Origin: Candidatus Prevotella equi
GTDB lineage: Bacteria; Bacteroidota; Bacteroidia; Bacteroidales; Bacteroidaceae
Direction: 5' to 3'
Length of the DNA stretch: 48,466 nucleotides
Assembly: GCA_018065145.1 (NCBI GenBank)
Contig: JAGHTW010000173.1
Span: forward strand, 1 to 48,466
Each line of letters begins with the position of its first letter. Within the stretch, counting starts at the first letter, position 1. The notes under the pieces are model-generated. The model was not told the DNA's origin. It worked only from the letters and a program-made list of their open reading frames with translations, and searched no databases. A program made the position numbers and the translations under genes. This document shows, in pieces, positions 17,533 to 27,478 of this stretch.

Positions 17533-20436
17533 TTAATTCTTATTCACCCATCTTGCTGGGATTTCAAATAGCAGACAAATAGTGACTATTGCCGCCATAA
17601 TGAGCATCACAGCCATATTGAACCACAGCGTAGGTATTGTCAGTGTTCCTATGCGTTTCACGCTGCTATAGAACGGAGCGTTACCGTTTGTCGTTCTTGG
17701 TGTGAGATACACGAATCCGGCACGCGGAACGATATGTCCTTCCACCACCTCGCAGAGTTTCTTTGCATCATGTCCAGCCAGTTGGCTTTCCAGTTGCAGG
17801 TTGAAGTGGTTACGCTTCAGCTGTTGCAGATAGTCCTCTTCATGCTTCTGTTTTATATCCAGCAGCATCCTGTCCGCCGTAAGTGTAGCAGTGTTGCCAC
17901 GTTTCTTCATCACCTGTTCGGCATCGTCCAGATAATCATGCAGTGACTGGTAGTCATACTTTCCGTTATATGGCTTCATTTCGCATATTTCAGCAACGGT
18001 AGGCAGTTCTGTCTTCAGCAACAGCAAGTGTTCCGGGTTCTCTTCCTTACCCATTTTCCTGTTCTCTTCCCTCTTTTCCATTGCCGACTGCAGTTCGTAG
18101 ATAAAGCCATAGCGGTAGTACTGCGTCTCGTACTTCTCCTTGTCATATACGAACAAGTCGCGCTCATAGTCATTATTAGTATAACTGGTCACGGCGAGTG
18201 CCTCATAAGCCCATCGTGATGGTATCACATTACCTATTGCCGGTACATTTCCCGTCTTGCTATCAGGCGTCAAGTCATTGAAATTCACCACCAGTCCGCA
18301 CAACAATATCTGTGGTATCAGCAGTATCGGGATGGTGATATATATCGCCACCACACTGCTCAGGCACTGTGACAGCACGAGTCCTGTCAGGTTTGCCAGT
18401 GTAGCCGTGACTAACATGATGCCCCACCACACGAAGAACTGGTCACTGATGCCCATCACCCAGTTGCCTACAACGACAAAGAGCAGCGTCTGCAATAGCG
18501 AAACGCCCGCCATCAGTACTATTTTAGACCATATATAACTGTTGTATGACAGTTGCAGGAACTTCTCTCGCTTGAGCAGTGCACGGTCTTTTATTATCTC
18601 TTCTGCCGAACCGCTCATGCCTATGAACGTAGCCACGATGATAGCCATGAAGAGATACGACACGAGGTTTTTGTTTTCCAGGATGCTATAGTCCTGTTCA
18701 GCAGGAGAATAGTGTGTGAGCAAAGCGCAAACACCCGCCAACAGTGGTGCTTCGAGCAACGTTATCGCGAGATACTGCGCATTGGTAATCTTCGTCATCA
18801 CGTTACGCTTCATGAAGATATACCATTGTTTGAGCACATTAGGCTTCTTCTGCTCTGTCACCGGCACCTCCTCCACCTTTGGCTCATCCATCTTCGGACG
18901 CGCATCGAGGTACATCTGGTGCCAACGCTTTGGCGATACCTTTCGTTCATCGCTAAGAGAGCCACGGCTGTCAAGCGCCTTCTCCTCTATAATGTTCAGC
19001 ACCACCTCCGGATTGACGTTTCCGCACACCGGACAAGTGCTGGCATCGGCATCGGCATAGTTTGCTGCCGTCTTGAAATATGTTATTGCCTCTATCGGAT
19101 TGCCGTCAAAGACTGGGTAACCACCACGGTCAAGCAACCACAATCTATCAAAAAGCTTATACACGTCCGATGATGGCTGGTGAATATTCGTCACCACCAA
19201 GCGTCCGTGGAATGTCTGTTCCTTCAGCAGGAGTATCACCTTCTCTGTGTCTGCTGATGACAGTCCTGATGTAGGTTCATCAAGGAAGAGCACCGCTGGT
19301 TCTCTTATCAGCTCCAGTGCTATATTGAGTCGCTTACGCTGACCACCGGAAATATATTTATTTATCGGAGAACCAACCTTCAGGTCCTTTGCCTGTTCCA
19401 GTCCGAGGTCCTTCAATGTCCTCATGACGCGCTGGTCTATCTCCTCTTCCGTCATGCCCTCGAAGCACAATTTTGCTGTATAGTAAAGGTTCTGATACAC
19501 TGTCAGTTCCTCTATCAGCAGGTCATCCTGTGGCACAAAGCCCACGAGTGCCTTCGCCTCTGGCTCGTCTATGCTGTGACCATTTATCGTTATGCTGCCA
19601 GACTGCGGTTTAATGTTACCATTCAGTATAGAAACGAGTGTCGTTTTACCTGATCCCGAGCCACCCATGATAGCTATCAGCTCTCCGTTTCGCATGTCGA
19701 ACGAGAAGTCATGCATGCCATTGTCGCTGTTAGGGAATCGGAAATTGATATCCCTGCCGCTGAATATGATATCCTTGCCGCTATGCGTTGACTGATACAG
19801 CGCCTGTATCATGGAGTAATACACTGGTTTTCCGAACTGATGTTTCAGCACTCCACTGGTGTCCCACACCTGATACATGCCCTTCACAAGAGGGACATCG
19901 TTGAATCGCACATGCAGCGCATCATCACCATCATAGGAGAACACCATCGTGTTCATCGACTTCAGCCACAATGTCTTGACAGGAGCCGCAAAGCCATCAA
20001 ACAGCGTCAGTTTCACCTCCTGCGACTCTTTGTTCATCACAAAGTCGGCAAACAGGTGACACAGCGTCTCGTCAATACCGAGATTATTCGCTGAACGGGA
20101 GAAAATCTTATCTTGAGGGTCAAAGAATTCCGGTGTCTTAGCGCAGAACTCCATGAGTCGCAGCAGCACCATGGCACCTTCCTCCTGGCGTATCTCACTC
20201 TTCAAACCAGTACAGATACCATCTACTATCTCATCCGTATCAAGATCCGGCATCTCCAGATAGAAGCCGCACAAATCTGTATATAAATCAAGATATTCGT
20301 CTCTGTTGCGTATCCCGAAATGCCTGCCTAAATAGTCAGCAAGCATCTGCTTGGACACGTCAACATCTACCTTTCCCCTTGAGCAAAACAAGGCGAAAAG
20401 GTTCGTTAAGGCGCTTATAATAGTATCGGTTACCAT
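17533..20436 (-). CDS. ABCG-type exporter, fused ATPase and permease (half-transporter)
   Basis: A 967-residue inner-membrane ABC protein. Residues 1-150 are a helical extension and ~150-225 a beta-rich stretch. The ATPase domain follows (Walker A GGSGSGKT at 258-265, signature YISGGQRKRLN near 361, Walker B VLFLDEPTSG near 382). A linker contains a single CPVC pair, then comes an ABC2-type permease with about six membrane helices interrupted by a ~170-residue soluble loop, ending in a last helix before RWVNKN. The ATPase-first order resembles ABCG transporters. The substrate cannot be told from sequence. The start ATG lies only 10 bases after its -7 box. Confidence 0.88.
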   Translation of the reverse strand: MVTDTIISALTNLFALFCSRGKVDVDVSKQMLADYLGRHFGIRNRDEYLDLYTDLCGFYLEMPDLDTDEIVDGICTGLKSEIRQEEGAMVLLRLMEFCAKTPEFFDPQDKIFSRSANNLGIDETLCHLFADFVMNKESQEVKLTLFDGFAAPVKTLWLKSMNTMVFSYDGDDALHVRFNDVPLVKGMYQVWDTSGVLKHQFGKPVYYSMIQALYQSTHSGKDIIFSGRDINFRFPNSDNGMHDFSFDMRNGELIAIMGGSGSGKTTLVSILNGNIKPQSGSITINGHSIDEPEAKALVGFVPQDDLLIEELTVYQNLYYTAKLCFEGMTEEEIDQRVMRTLKDLGLEQAKDLKVGSPINKYISGGQRKRLNIALELIREPAVLFLDEPTSGLSSADTEKVILLLKEQTFHGRLVVTNIHQPSSDVYKLFDRLWLLDRGGYPVFDGNPIEAITYFKTAANYADADASTCPVCGNVNPEVVLNIIEEKALDSRGSLSDERKVSPKRWHQMYLDARPKMDEPKVEEVPVTEQKKPNVLKQWYIFMKRNVMTKITNAQYLAITLLEAPLLAGVCALLTHYSPAEQDYSILENKNLVSYLFMAIIVATFIGMSGSAEEIIKDRALLKREKFLQLSYNSYIWSKIVLMAGVSLLQTLLFVVVGNWVMGISDQFFVWWGIMLVTATLANLTGLVLSQCLSSVVAIYITIPILLIPQILLCGLVVNFNDLTPDSKTGNVPAIGNVIPSRWAYEALAVTSYTNNDYERDLFVYDKEKYETQYYRYGFIYELQSAMEKREENRKMGKEENPEHLLLLKTELPTVAEICEMKPYNGKYDYQSLHDYLDDAEQVMKKRGNTATLTADRMLLDIKQKHEEDYLQQLKRNHFNLQLESQLAGHDAKKLCEVVEGHIVPRAGFVYLTPRTTNGNAPFYSSVKRIGTLTIPTLWFNMAVMLIMAAIVTICLLFEIPARWVNKN

Positions 20437-20445
20437 ATTTCAAAG

Positions 20446-20453
20446 CAAAGATA
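20446..20453 (-). promoter_or_regulatory. -7 box before the ABC exporter, near-leaderless
   Basis: On the minus strand this reads TATCTTTG then C, ending 10 bases before the start codon at 20436. A leader of only about five bases is predicted. The -33 element is poor. Confidence 0.55.
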
Positions 20454-20545
20454 CTCATTTTTACTCTACTACACACCACAACAGCAGCAATATTAATATT
20501 TTTTAACCAAAATGAGAAAATATCAAAAATAATTGCGAAAATATT

Positions 20546-20575
20546 TTTGTTATTTAAAAAAATTCGCTAACTTTG
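20546..20575 (+). promoter_or_regulatory. Promoter of candidate small RNA
   Basis: TTTG at 20546-20549 and TAacTTTG at 20568-20575 are separated by 18 bases, a good Bacteroidota promoter. It points toward a short terminator-ended unit, not toward any long gene. Confidence 0.75.
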
Positions 20576-20579
20576 CATC

Positions 20580-20650
20580 GTGTTTTTCATGGTATTAGAT
20601 TATTATAATGGTTGGTTGTCGAGATGATAACCAGCCATTTTTGTTTCTTG
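20580..20650 (+). ncRNA. Candidate ~65-nt small RNA with a 12-codon mini-ORF
   Basis: Transcription from the promoter at 20546-20575 would start near 20580. It would end after a hairpin (20607-20617 with 20629-20639, 11 bp including one G-T) followed by TTTTGTTTC. Inside, 20589-20627 reads as a mini-ORF of 12 codons, MVLDYYNGWLSR, whose Asn-Gly-Trp-Leu codons overlap the hairpin's left arm. No plus-strand gene follows for 7 kb, so it is free-standing. From memory, a run beginning ATGGTATTAGATT ahead of a GGTTGTC-type hairpin recurs in Bacteroidales intergenic regions, perhaps a paralogous sRNA family. I cannot verify this here. Confidence 0.55.
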
Positions 20651-20693
20651 CATATCGCCAAAACAGAAAACTCAACGAAAAACGCACAAAAAA

Positions 20694-20711
20694 AACGGCA
20701 TAAGAGCCGTT
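20694..20711 (-). terminator. Terminator downstream of the cvfB-like gene
   Basis: AACGGC pairs with GCCGTT (loop ATAAGA), with eight T residues following on the minus strand. It lies about 200 bases past the cvfB stop codon. The 22-nt repeat array would therefore be in that gene's 3' untranslated region. Confidence 0.75.
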
Positions 20712-20774
20712 GCATCAAATTCCAATTTTTCGCTTTTGTAACTCACTGAAAATCTATCACTTAACAGGGGCTCT

Positions 20775-20880
20775 GTAATCGCATTACGATTACAGTGTAA
20801 TCGTTGCACGATTACCAAGTAAAAGTGCCACGATTACCGGGTAATCGTGGCACGATTGCGATGCTATCGTAATACATATA
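20775..20880. repeat. 22-nt periodic palindromic array A
   Basis: Four successive 22-base units start at 20775, 20797, 20819 and 20841, with a decayed fifth at 20863. Each has a left half GTAATCG or GTAAAAG and a right half ACGATTAC (last unit ACGATTGC). Perfect inverted repeats include 20773-20781/20787-20795, 20797-20804/20808-20815 and the 13-bp stem 20825-20837/20841-20853. The same family recurs at 46477-46564. Confidence 0.88.
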
Positions 20881-20907
20881 CTTTTCAACAGAAAACTCGT
20901 TCGTTTT

Positions 20908-21777
20908 TTACACTAATTCTATGCCGTTTTCTGTTATGACGATCAAGCGCTTTTTGTACAAATCGCCAACGGCTTGTTTGTACGTTCTCTTGCTGACGCC
21001 GAACTGCTCCTTTATCTCTTCCGCATCACTCTTATCGTGAAGTCTGCAACGTCCGCCCTGCGTCTCAAGGTATCGCAGCAGTCTTGCAGAGAAATCCTCC
21101 GTATGCTGTCGTCCGGTCTTCTGGAGTTTGACGTCTATCTTACCGTCAGGGCGCACATTCTTGATGTATCCCTTTACGACGTCACCAGTGTGAAGGTTAC
21201 GGAATATCTCGGTATCATAGAGCAATCCGGCGAAGTGATTGTCTATAATAACCTTGAATCCAAGGTCTGTCTTCTGCCAAACGAGCAATTCCACCTCGTC
21301 ATCGACCTTGTATGGTATCGGTTCTCCCGGTGTGCCATCTTCGTAAGGTGCTGTGTGTGCGAGGTATCGCTCTACTTTTGCAGACGCCATGATGCGGTAG
21401 CTGTCTTCATCAACATGCACATGCACGATATACGAGCGGCCTTTCTCCATTCTTCGCTTCTGTTCGCGGAACGGACAGAAAAGGTCCTTCATAAGCCCCC
21501 AGTCAAGGAATGCTCCGAACTCATTCACCCATGCAACCTCAAGATATGCGAAGTCACCGACCATAGCCTTCGGTTCGAGCGTGGTAGCAATGAGACGTTC
21601 CTCGTTATCAAGGTAAAGGAACACCTCTATCTCGTCTCCTACCTCAAGGTCTTCAGGCACATAACGCTCCGGAAGGAGTATCTTACCTTCGTATCCGCCT
21701 CCTTCGAGGTACATGCCGAAATCTACTCGCCATGCTGCCTTGAGCTTATTCTTCTGTCCTAACTTCAGTTGTTGCAT
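20908..21777 (-). CDS. cvfB: CvfB/YitL-like S1-domain RNA-binding protein
   Basis: Cytosolic RNA-binding regulator of the CvfB family. It is 289 residues long, with S1-type beta-barrel segments near residues 1-65, 70-135 and 150-215 ([39 protein letters not shown]). A C-terminal winged-helix region follows ([25 protein letters not shown]). The family binds RNA; its precise role in Bacteroidota is not known. Its start lies inside the 3' end of the ABC ATPase gene (32-base overlap), implying translational coupling. The long 3' tail carries the 22-nt repeat array. Confidence 0.85.
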   Translation of the reverse strand: MQQLKLGQKNKLKAAWRVDFGMYLEGGGYEGKILLPERYVPEDLEVGDEIEVFLYLDNEERLIATTLEPKAMVGDFAYLEVAWVNEFGAFLDWGLMKDLFCPFREQKRRMEKGRSYIVHVHVDEDSYRIMASAKVERYLAHTAPYEDGTPGEPIPYKVDDEVELLVWQKTDLGFKVIIDNHFAGLLYDTEIFRNLHTGDVVKGYIKNVRPDGKIDVKLQKTGRQHTEDFSARLLRYLETQGGRCRLHDKSDAEEIKEQFGVSKRTYKQAVGDLYKKRLIVITENGIELV

Positions 21778-22474
21778 CGTTTGTTGGTTCTATTGATGGT
21801 TCTGCTGACTGCTCTTCATCTGGGTTGATGATGTTACCGTCAACAATGTGTATCGTTCTGTCGGTTATCTTTGCCAGTTCCTCGTCGTGTGTCACGATGA
21901 CGAAGGTCTGACCATACTTCTCTCTCAGGTCAAAGAAGAGCTGATGAAGTTCCTGTTTGTTCTTCGTATCAAGAGAACCTGATGGTTCATCGGCGAAGAT
22001 TACTACAGGATTGTTTATCAGCGCACGGGCAACGGCAATGCGTTGCTTCTCACCGCCAGAGAGTTCGGCAGGCTTATGCCCTGCCCTATCGGCAAGACCA
22101 AGAAACTGAAGAAGTTCCTCTGCCTTCGCCTTTGCCACGGAACGCTTCGTACCTGCTATCAGTGCTGGGAGAATGATATTCTCCTCTGCCGTAAACTCTG
22201 GTAGAAGCTGGTGGAACTGAAAGACGAAACCTATGTTCTTGTTGCGGAAGTCTGCGAGTTTGTTCTTTGACAGTTTGCTGACATTCACGCCGTTTATCTC
22301 CACGCTTCCTTCATCGGAACTGTCAAGGGTACCCATTATCTGCAGGAGCGTTGTCTTTCCCGCTCCACTTGGTCCCACGATGCTCACCACTTCGCCCTTG
22401 GCGATGTGAAGGTCGATGCCTTTCAGCACCTGCAGCGAACCGTATGATTTCTTTATATTGCTTACGTTTATCAT
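21746..22474 (-). CDS. ABC transporter ATP-binding protein, LolD/MacB type
   Basis: A 242-residue ATPase with Walker A GPSGAGKT (residues 34-41), [18 protein letters not shown] after the Q-loop, signature [16 protein letters not shown] and Walker [13 protein letters not shown]. These place it in the LolD/MacB/FtsE group, which powers lipoprotein release or mechanotransmission at the inner membrane. The acidic tail after residue 220 is unusual and Glu/Thr-rich. No permease partner is adjacent. It starts 3 bases after the GH127 stop and overlaps the cvfB start. Confidence 0.88.
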   Translation of the reverse strand: MINVSNIKKSYGSLQVLKGIDLHIAKGEVVSIVGPSGAGKTTLLQIMGTLDSSDEGSVEINGVNVSKLSKNKLADFRNKNIGFVFQFHQLLPEFTAEENIILPALIAGTKRSVAKAKAEELLQFLGLADRAGHKPAELSGGEKQRIAVARALINNPVVIFADEPSGSLDTKNKQELHQLFFDLREKYGQTFVIVTHDEELAKITDRTIHIVDGNIINPDEEQSAEPSIEPTNDATTEVRTEE

Positions 22475-22477
22475 CTT

Positions 22478-24520
22478 TTATTTTCCGAAAAATCCGTTAT
22501 CCTTCTGCTTCTCTGCCTTCACATGCGTAGCAGATGCAGCAGAAACCTGTGCTGGAAGCCATACATCCATGCCACCTTTCTGTCCGCGATGATCCCAAGC
22601 ATAGTAAGGAATGAGCGTCAGTGTGCGGTCTGTCGTCTGCAATTTTCCCTCCGCATTGATGCTAAGCGACTGCGCCTGAGTAGTGATAGGCAGCACGGTG
22701 TGCTCACCAATGATTGTCTTTGGCGCTGCTACACTCAGCTTTGGCGACAGATTGAGAAGGTATGTGCTTACGTCAACATCGTTGTCTGGCCATTCTGCGC
22801 AGTAAACAAGCGGTCCACGCTCTACCGACAGTCTGCCGGCATCGGCAACGACCTTGTCATTAGCCTTCACCAGACGAGGTTCCATATCGAAATGCACCTC
22901 TACGACATCGCCTTTCTTCCAAGAACGGCTGATGACAGCATAGCCTTTCTGCAACTCCGACACATTGACTGCCTTGCCATTGACCTTAATGGTATAACCC
23001 AATGTCTTACCATCAACGAATGAATAGAGATCGCTTGGCACTACCTCACCCTTCACCCATCCTGGGATGCGGATACAGAGGTTGTAGTTTCCGTTGCCTT
23101 TGACAATGGAAATCTTTACATCGCCATCGGCAGGATACTGTGTCTGCTGACTGATGGTAACGCTCTTGCCCGCAACCTTCATCGTTGCGCTATTGCCCAT
23201 AAAGAGGTTTACATAGAGATTGTTATCCTTCGTTGCATAGACGTAGCCTGGCAGCGACGGAATGAAACGGCAGATGTTTGACGGACAGCATGCGCAACCG
23301 AACCAAGGCTGACGCGCGTACTGCTGTTCTTCCTTGCATGAGAGCGGATTAGGATAGAAGAAGCCGTCGCCTGTCAGTGAGACGCCAGAGATAAGTGCAT
23401 TATACAGCGTACGCTCAAGTACGTCATAGTACTTAGAGTCGCCGTGAAGCAGGAACAATCTATAGTTGGTGTAAACATTACCTATCTGCGCACAGGTCTC
23501 AGCGTATGCTGATGCATTAGGCAGTTCGTAGTTTCTGCCGAAGGACTCACCCTCATGCTTTGCGCCAACACCACCTGTGATGTAGTATTTCTTCGTGACG
23601 ATATTATCCCAGATGCGGTCTATTGCCTTTATGTATGCAGAATCTCCCGTGAGAGCTGCCACGTCTGCCATGCCACTATACATATACTCCGCACGAACGG
23701 CATGTCCTACCGCCTCATCCTGCTCTACTACAGGCTTATGCGCCTGACTATAGGCATCGCGACGCGCTGTCTTGCCACGCATATCAAGGAAGAACTTCGC
23801 CTGATTGAGGTATTTCTTATCGCCAGTAACGAGGAAGAGCTTGCAGAGTCCCATCTCGGCAATCTGGTGTCCAGGAACGAGTTTCAACTGACCTTCGCCA
23901 GGTCCTATCTCACGACATACGCAGTCAGCATAGCGAATGGCAACATCAAGGAAGTTACGCTTACCTGTTGCCTGATAATGAGCGCATGCCGCCTCAAGCA
24001 GGTGACCGAGGTTATAGAACTCATGACTAAGTTCTTCTACCTTCTCCCATCGCTTGCTGCCTGCCCAAGAGTGTGGCTTGGAAGGTGACTTCGTGCGGGC
24101 GGTATAGAGATAGCCGTCTGGCTCCTGACCAGAGGCAATGACTGCGATTACGCTGTCAACGTATTTATCAAGGCGCTTGCCCTTGTACAGAGCGTTAGGG
24201 TATGTGCTCAACAGAAAGCTTGCACCCTCAATGGTCTTGTATGGATCTGTATCATCAAACGAGAAAGTCCATGATTTATCCGGGAACTCCTGCGTAGGAT
24301 CAGCCAGATGCTTTGCGGCATCGCTGAAATTGGTGTAACGTCCGGTCTCCTCACACTTACTGAAAGCGAGAGGAATGGTGACGTTACGGCTTGCCTCAAG
24401 GCGTGGACTCCAGAAACTATCGCTGACCTTTACTGACGTAAAAGGAACGGGATTGATTGGATACTGGGCCTTTGCCGCAACAACTACAAGAAAGAGAATG
24501 AGTGATAGAACCTTTTTCAT
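22478..24520 (-). CDS. Glycoside hydrolase family 127, beta-L-arabinofuranosidase-like
   Basis: Secreted/periplasmic 680-residue enzyme (signal peptide ending AAKA|QY) of GH127, which removes beta-L-arabinofuranose from plant glycans. Family residues are visible: C56 in CEETGRYTNF; E325 in GESFG, matching the E322 of characterised HypBA1; E341-T-C343, matching zinc ligands E338/C340; and C411/C412 in FGCACCPSN, matching the nucleophile/zinc cysteines C417/C418. The 16-residue E325-E341 spacing equals that of HypBA1. A C-terminal beta-sandwich follows. The gene is oddly embedded between cdsA (24 bases away) and the LolD-like gene (3 bases away) in a housekeeping operon. Confidence 0.92.
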   Translation of the reverse strand: MKKVLSLILFLVVVAAKAQYPINPVPFTSVKVSDSFWSPRLEASRNVTIPLAFSKCEETGRYTNFSDAAKHLADPTQEFPDKSWTFSFDDTDPYKTIEGASFLLSTYPNALYKGKRLDKYVDSVIAVIASGQEPDGYLYTARTKSPSKPHSWAGSKRWEKVEELSHEFYNLGHLLEAACAHYQATGKRNFLDVAIRYADCVCREIGPGEGQLKLVPGHQIAEMGLCKLFLVTGDKKYLNQAKFFLDMRGKTARRDAYSQAHKPVVEQDEAVGHAVRAEYMYSGMADVAALTGDSAYIKAIDRIWDNIVTKKYYITGGVGAKHEGESFGRNYELPNASAYAETCAQIGNVYTNYRLFLLHGDSKYYDVLERTLYNALISGVSLTGDGFFYPNPLSCKEEQQYARQPWFGCACCPSNICRFIPSLPGYVYATKDNNLYVNLFMGNSATMKVAGKSVTISQQTQYPADGDVKISIVKGNGNYNLCIRIPGWVKGEVVPSDLYSFVDGKTLGYTIKVNGKAVNVSELQKGYAVISRSWKKGDVVEVHFDMEPRLVKANDKVVADAGRLSVERGPLVYCAEWPDNDVDVSTYLLNLSPKLSVAAPKTIIGEHTVLPITTQAQSLSINAEGKLQTTDRTLTLIPYYAWDHRGQKGGMDVWLPAQVSAASATHVKAEKQKDNGFFGK

Positions 24521-24544
24521 ACACCTTATTATATATATAGGGAA

Positions 24545-25411
24545 CTATATGATAGTAATTGTATAGATATACACTACCGATGCCGGTATAGCCATCAGTG
24601 AAGAATCGAAACGATCAAGCATACCGCCATGGCCTGGCAGAATGTTTCCGCTGTCCTTGATGCCCAGCGTGCGCTTGAAGAGTGACTCTACGAGGTCGCC
24701 GAGTGTTCCGAAGACGACAACAACGAGACCTAAGCCCATCCATTCCATCCATGACAGGCCTGTCTCTGACGTTCCTAAGCTTTCAAGTAGATGCATCTCG
24801 TCAATCCAAGAGATAATAGTTGCCACGAGAAGCACTATGATGGCACCACCGATGCTGCCCTCCCATGACTTTGCCGGACTGACACGAGGGAAGAGTTTAT
24901 GCTTGCCGAGAAGGGAACCGCTGAGATATGCACCGGTATCGTTCATCCAAAGGAAGACGAAGATGCTCAGCGGCAACAGTGCGTTGTACATTATCGCTCC
25001 CTGTGGCATCACACGGAAGGCAAGAACAGCCAGACAACTGAGCGGAAGAGCGATATACATCTGCGACATCATGCTGTAAGCCCAGTCATTCACAGGGTCT
25101 TCGTTCTTGGTGAACAGTCCGCTGACAAAGAGATATACCACCGTCAGCAGGTAAGGGATGAAGACCGCTGGACCAACCAGTTCGCTGCAGAATCCTGCTA
25201 CGGAGAAATAAAAATACACTCCAGCCACCGTACAGATAAAGCGGTTGACGCATACGCCCTCTCTTTCATTGACAAGACCCGTAAACTCCCATATCGTCAT
25301 GCCCGTAACAAGGGCAAAGAAGAGTACCATCGTATGCGGACGCAGAAAGCATGTCAGCACAATGGCAACAAAGAGTATTCCCGTTATGGCACGGGTGATA
25401 AAGTTTTTCAT
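24545..25411 (-). CDS. cdsA: Phosphatidate cytidylyltransferase
   Basis: Inner-membrane enzyme making CDP-diacylglycerol for phospholipid synthesis. The 288 residues form about seven to eight hydrophobic helices. The CDS signature SPAKSWEGSIGG is near residue 177, and the C-terminal motif LGDLVESLFKR..GIKDSGNILPGHGGMLDRFDS is complete, including the catalytic acidic residues. Its ATG overlaps the ftsH stop codon (ATGA), so the two are coupled, as in other Bacteroidota. Confidence 0.95.
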   Translation of the reverse strand: MKNFITRAITGILFVAIVLTCFLRPHTMVLFFALVTGMTIWEFTGLVNEREGVCVNRFICTVAGVYFYFSVAGFCSELVGPAVFIPYLLTVVYLFVSGLFTKNEDPVNDWAYSMMSQMYIALPLSCLAVLAFRVMPQGAIMYNALLPLSIFVFLWMNDTGAYLSGSLLGKHKLFPRVSPAKSWEGSIGGAIIVLLVATIISWIDEMHLLESLGTSETGLSWMEWMGLGLVVVVFGTLGDLVESLFKRTLGIKDSGNILPGHGGMLDRFDSSLMAIPASVVYIYTITII

Positions 25412-27405
25412 TCGTTTTCGTTAAGGTTTTGGTTGTCGTTTTCGTTTGCTATCTCGCTATTATTCACATTCTCATTATCGTTCATTATCTCCTGAGAACG
25501 GCTTGTCCACGGTCTCTTACCAAAGATACGCTCTACATCCTCAGCGAAGATGACCTCATTCTGGATAAGAAGCTCCGCAAGAGCATTATGACCTTCCTTG
25601 TGTTCCTGCAGTAATGCCTTTGCACGAGCATACTGTTCGTTTATCATCTGCAGAACTTCCTCGTCAATCATCTTGGCCGTTGACTCGGAATAAGGCTTGG
25701 TAAAGCTGTAGTCGCTATTGTCATAGTAACAGATGTTTGGCAGTTTGTCACTCATGCCATATACGGCTATCATGCTCTGAGCCATCTTCGTGCCACGCTC
25801 AAGGTCGTTCATTGCGCCGGTCGAGATATGACCAGTGAACAGTTCCTCGGCAGCACGGCCACCAAGGAGCGAACACATCTCGTCAAGAAGCTGCTCCTTT
25901 GTCGTCAGCTGACGCTCTTCTGGCATATACCATGCAGCACCAAGTGCACGACCACGTGGCACTATCGTCACCTTCACAAGAGGATTGGCATATTGGCAGA
26001 ACCAGGAAATCGTAGCATGGCCAGCTTCATGAAGGGCAATAGAACGCTTTTCCTCTGCTGTCATCACCTTTGTCTTCTTCTCCAGACCGCCGATGATACG
26101 GTCAACAGCGTCAAGGAAGTCCTGTTTTCCTACGAGACTGTGGTCATTACGTGCTGCGATAAGGGCTGCCTCGTTACATACATTGGCAATATCAGCACCA
26201 GAGAAGCCCGGTGTCTGACGTGCAAGAAGCTCTACATCCAGCGACTCGTCAACCTTGATAGGCTTCAGATGCACCTGGAATATCTCCTTACGCTCAGGCA
26301 AGTCTGGCAGATCCACATTTATCTGTCGGTCAAAACGTCCTGCACGAAGCAATGCCTTATCAAGCATATCAACACGGTTGGTAGCCGCAAGGATGATAAC
26401 ACCGGAGTTTGTACCGAAGCCATCCATCTCAGTCAGCAAGGCATTGAGCGTATTCTCCCGCTCGTCATTGCCGCCATATCCCGGATTCTTGCTACGTGCA
26501 CGGCCAATGGCATCAATCTCATCGATAAACAGTATAGACGGTGCCTTCTCCTTTGCCTTAAAGAAGGTATCACGAACGCGTGATGCGCCGACGCCGACGA
26601 ACATTTCCACGAAGTCTGAGCCAGACATAGAGAAGAATGGTACATCAGCTTCACCAGCAACAGCCTTTGCAAGCAATGTCTTACCTGTACCCGGAGGGCC
26701 TACAAGAAGCGCACCCTTTGGTATCTTACCACCGAGTTCGGTATATTTCTTCGGGTTCTTCAGGAATTCCACAATCTCCTGAACCTCCTGTTTTGCTCCT
26801 ACCTGACCGGCAACATCCTTGAATGTAATGCCGATGCTATTGCCCTTTTCATACATACGAGCCTTAGAACGGCCTACACTGAACACATTACCCATGCCAG
26901 TGCCACCGCCTCCCATGCGACCCATAACAAAGAACCACAGGAAAACAAAGAATGCGACAGGCGCTAAGTTTATGAGAAAGTTAAGAATGCCACCCTGCGT
27001 ATTTGTTTCATACACAAGTTCACCCTTAAATTTTCCTTCAGCACGTTTTGCCTCAAGGAACGCCTCCACCTGATCTACGCTACCATAGGTCACCTCAACA
27101 CTAGGATCATCACCCGTTTGCTGACGAGACTGATTGAAAACATCACGGATGTTTGCCGAATAGACATACATCTTCAGCTTTGACTCGCTCTTATTCACAA
27201 CCACACGCTGTGCATATCCACGGTCAACATATACCTTGAAGTTACTGTATGAAGCACGACGACTGGTGCCTTCACCTATAGTCTTGCCACCATCGGTAAA
27301 GAACATTATGCCAAGGATGACAAGAATAATGAAATATATCCAACTAACATTGAATCGAGGCATCTTAGGTGGACGGATGCCATTCATAGAACTATTTGCT
27401 TCCAA
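25408..27405 (-). CDS. ftsH: ATP-dependent zinc metalloprotease FtsH
   Basis: Membrane-anchored AAA+ protease for quality control of membrane and regulatory proteins. Transmembrane segments lie at residues ~20-37 and ~143-162, flanking a periplasmic domain. Walker A GPPGTGKT is at 236-243, Walker [10 protein letters not shown] at 291-299, and the second region of homology ([20 protein letters not shown]) follows. The zinc site HEAGH is at 459-463. The 665 residues end in a low-complexity Asn/Glu/Asp tail of about 25 residues, typical of the phylum. It lies 73 bases after rsfS. Confidence 0.97.
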   Translation of the reverse strand: MEANSSMNGIRPPKMPRFNVSWIYFIILVILGIMFFTDGGKTIGEGTSRRASYSNFKVYVDRGYAQRVVVNKSESKLKMYVYSANIRDVFNQSRQQTGDDPSVEVTYGSVDQVEAFLEAKRAEGKFKGELVYETNTQGGILNFLINLAPVAFFVFLWFFVMGRMGGGGTGMGNVFSVGRSKARMYEKGNSIGITFKDVAGQVGAKQEVQEIVEFLKNPKKYTELGGKIPKGALLVGPPGTGKTLLAKAVAGEADVPFFSMSGSDFVEMFVGVGASRVRDTFFKAKEKAPSILFIDEIDAIGRARSKNPGYGGNDERENTLNALLTEMDGFGTNSGVIILAATNRVDMLDKALLRAGRFDRQINVDLPDLPERKEIFQVHLKPIKVDESLDVELLARQTPGFSGADIANVCNEAALIAARNDHSLVGKQDFLDAVDRIIGGLEKKTKVMTAEEKRSIALHEAGHATISWFCQYANPLVKVTIVPRGRALGAAWYMPEERQLTTKEQLLDEMCSLLGGRAAEELFTGHISTGAMNDLERGTKMAQSMIAVYGMSDKLPNICYYDNSDYSFTKPYSESTAKMIDEEVLQMINEQYARAKALLQEHKEGHNALAELLIQNEVIFAEDVERIFGKRPWTSRSQEIMNDNENVNNSEIANENDNQNLNENE

Positions 27406-27478
27406 ATCGTTTTACTTTTTACTTGTAATTTTTTAATTTTTACTTATTACTTATTACTTTCTCCATAAGGAGAACGTC

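Noticed and set aside
20775..20880. CRISPR array
   Set aside because: The units are contiguous 22-base repeats without unique spacers, and there are no cas genes.
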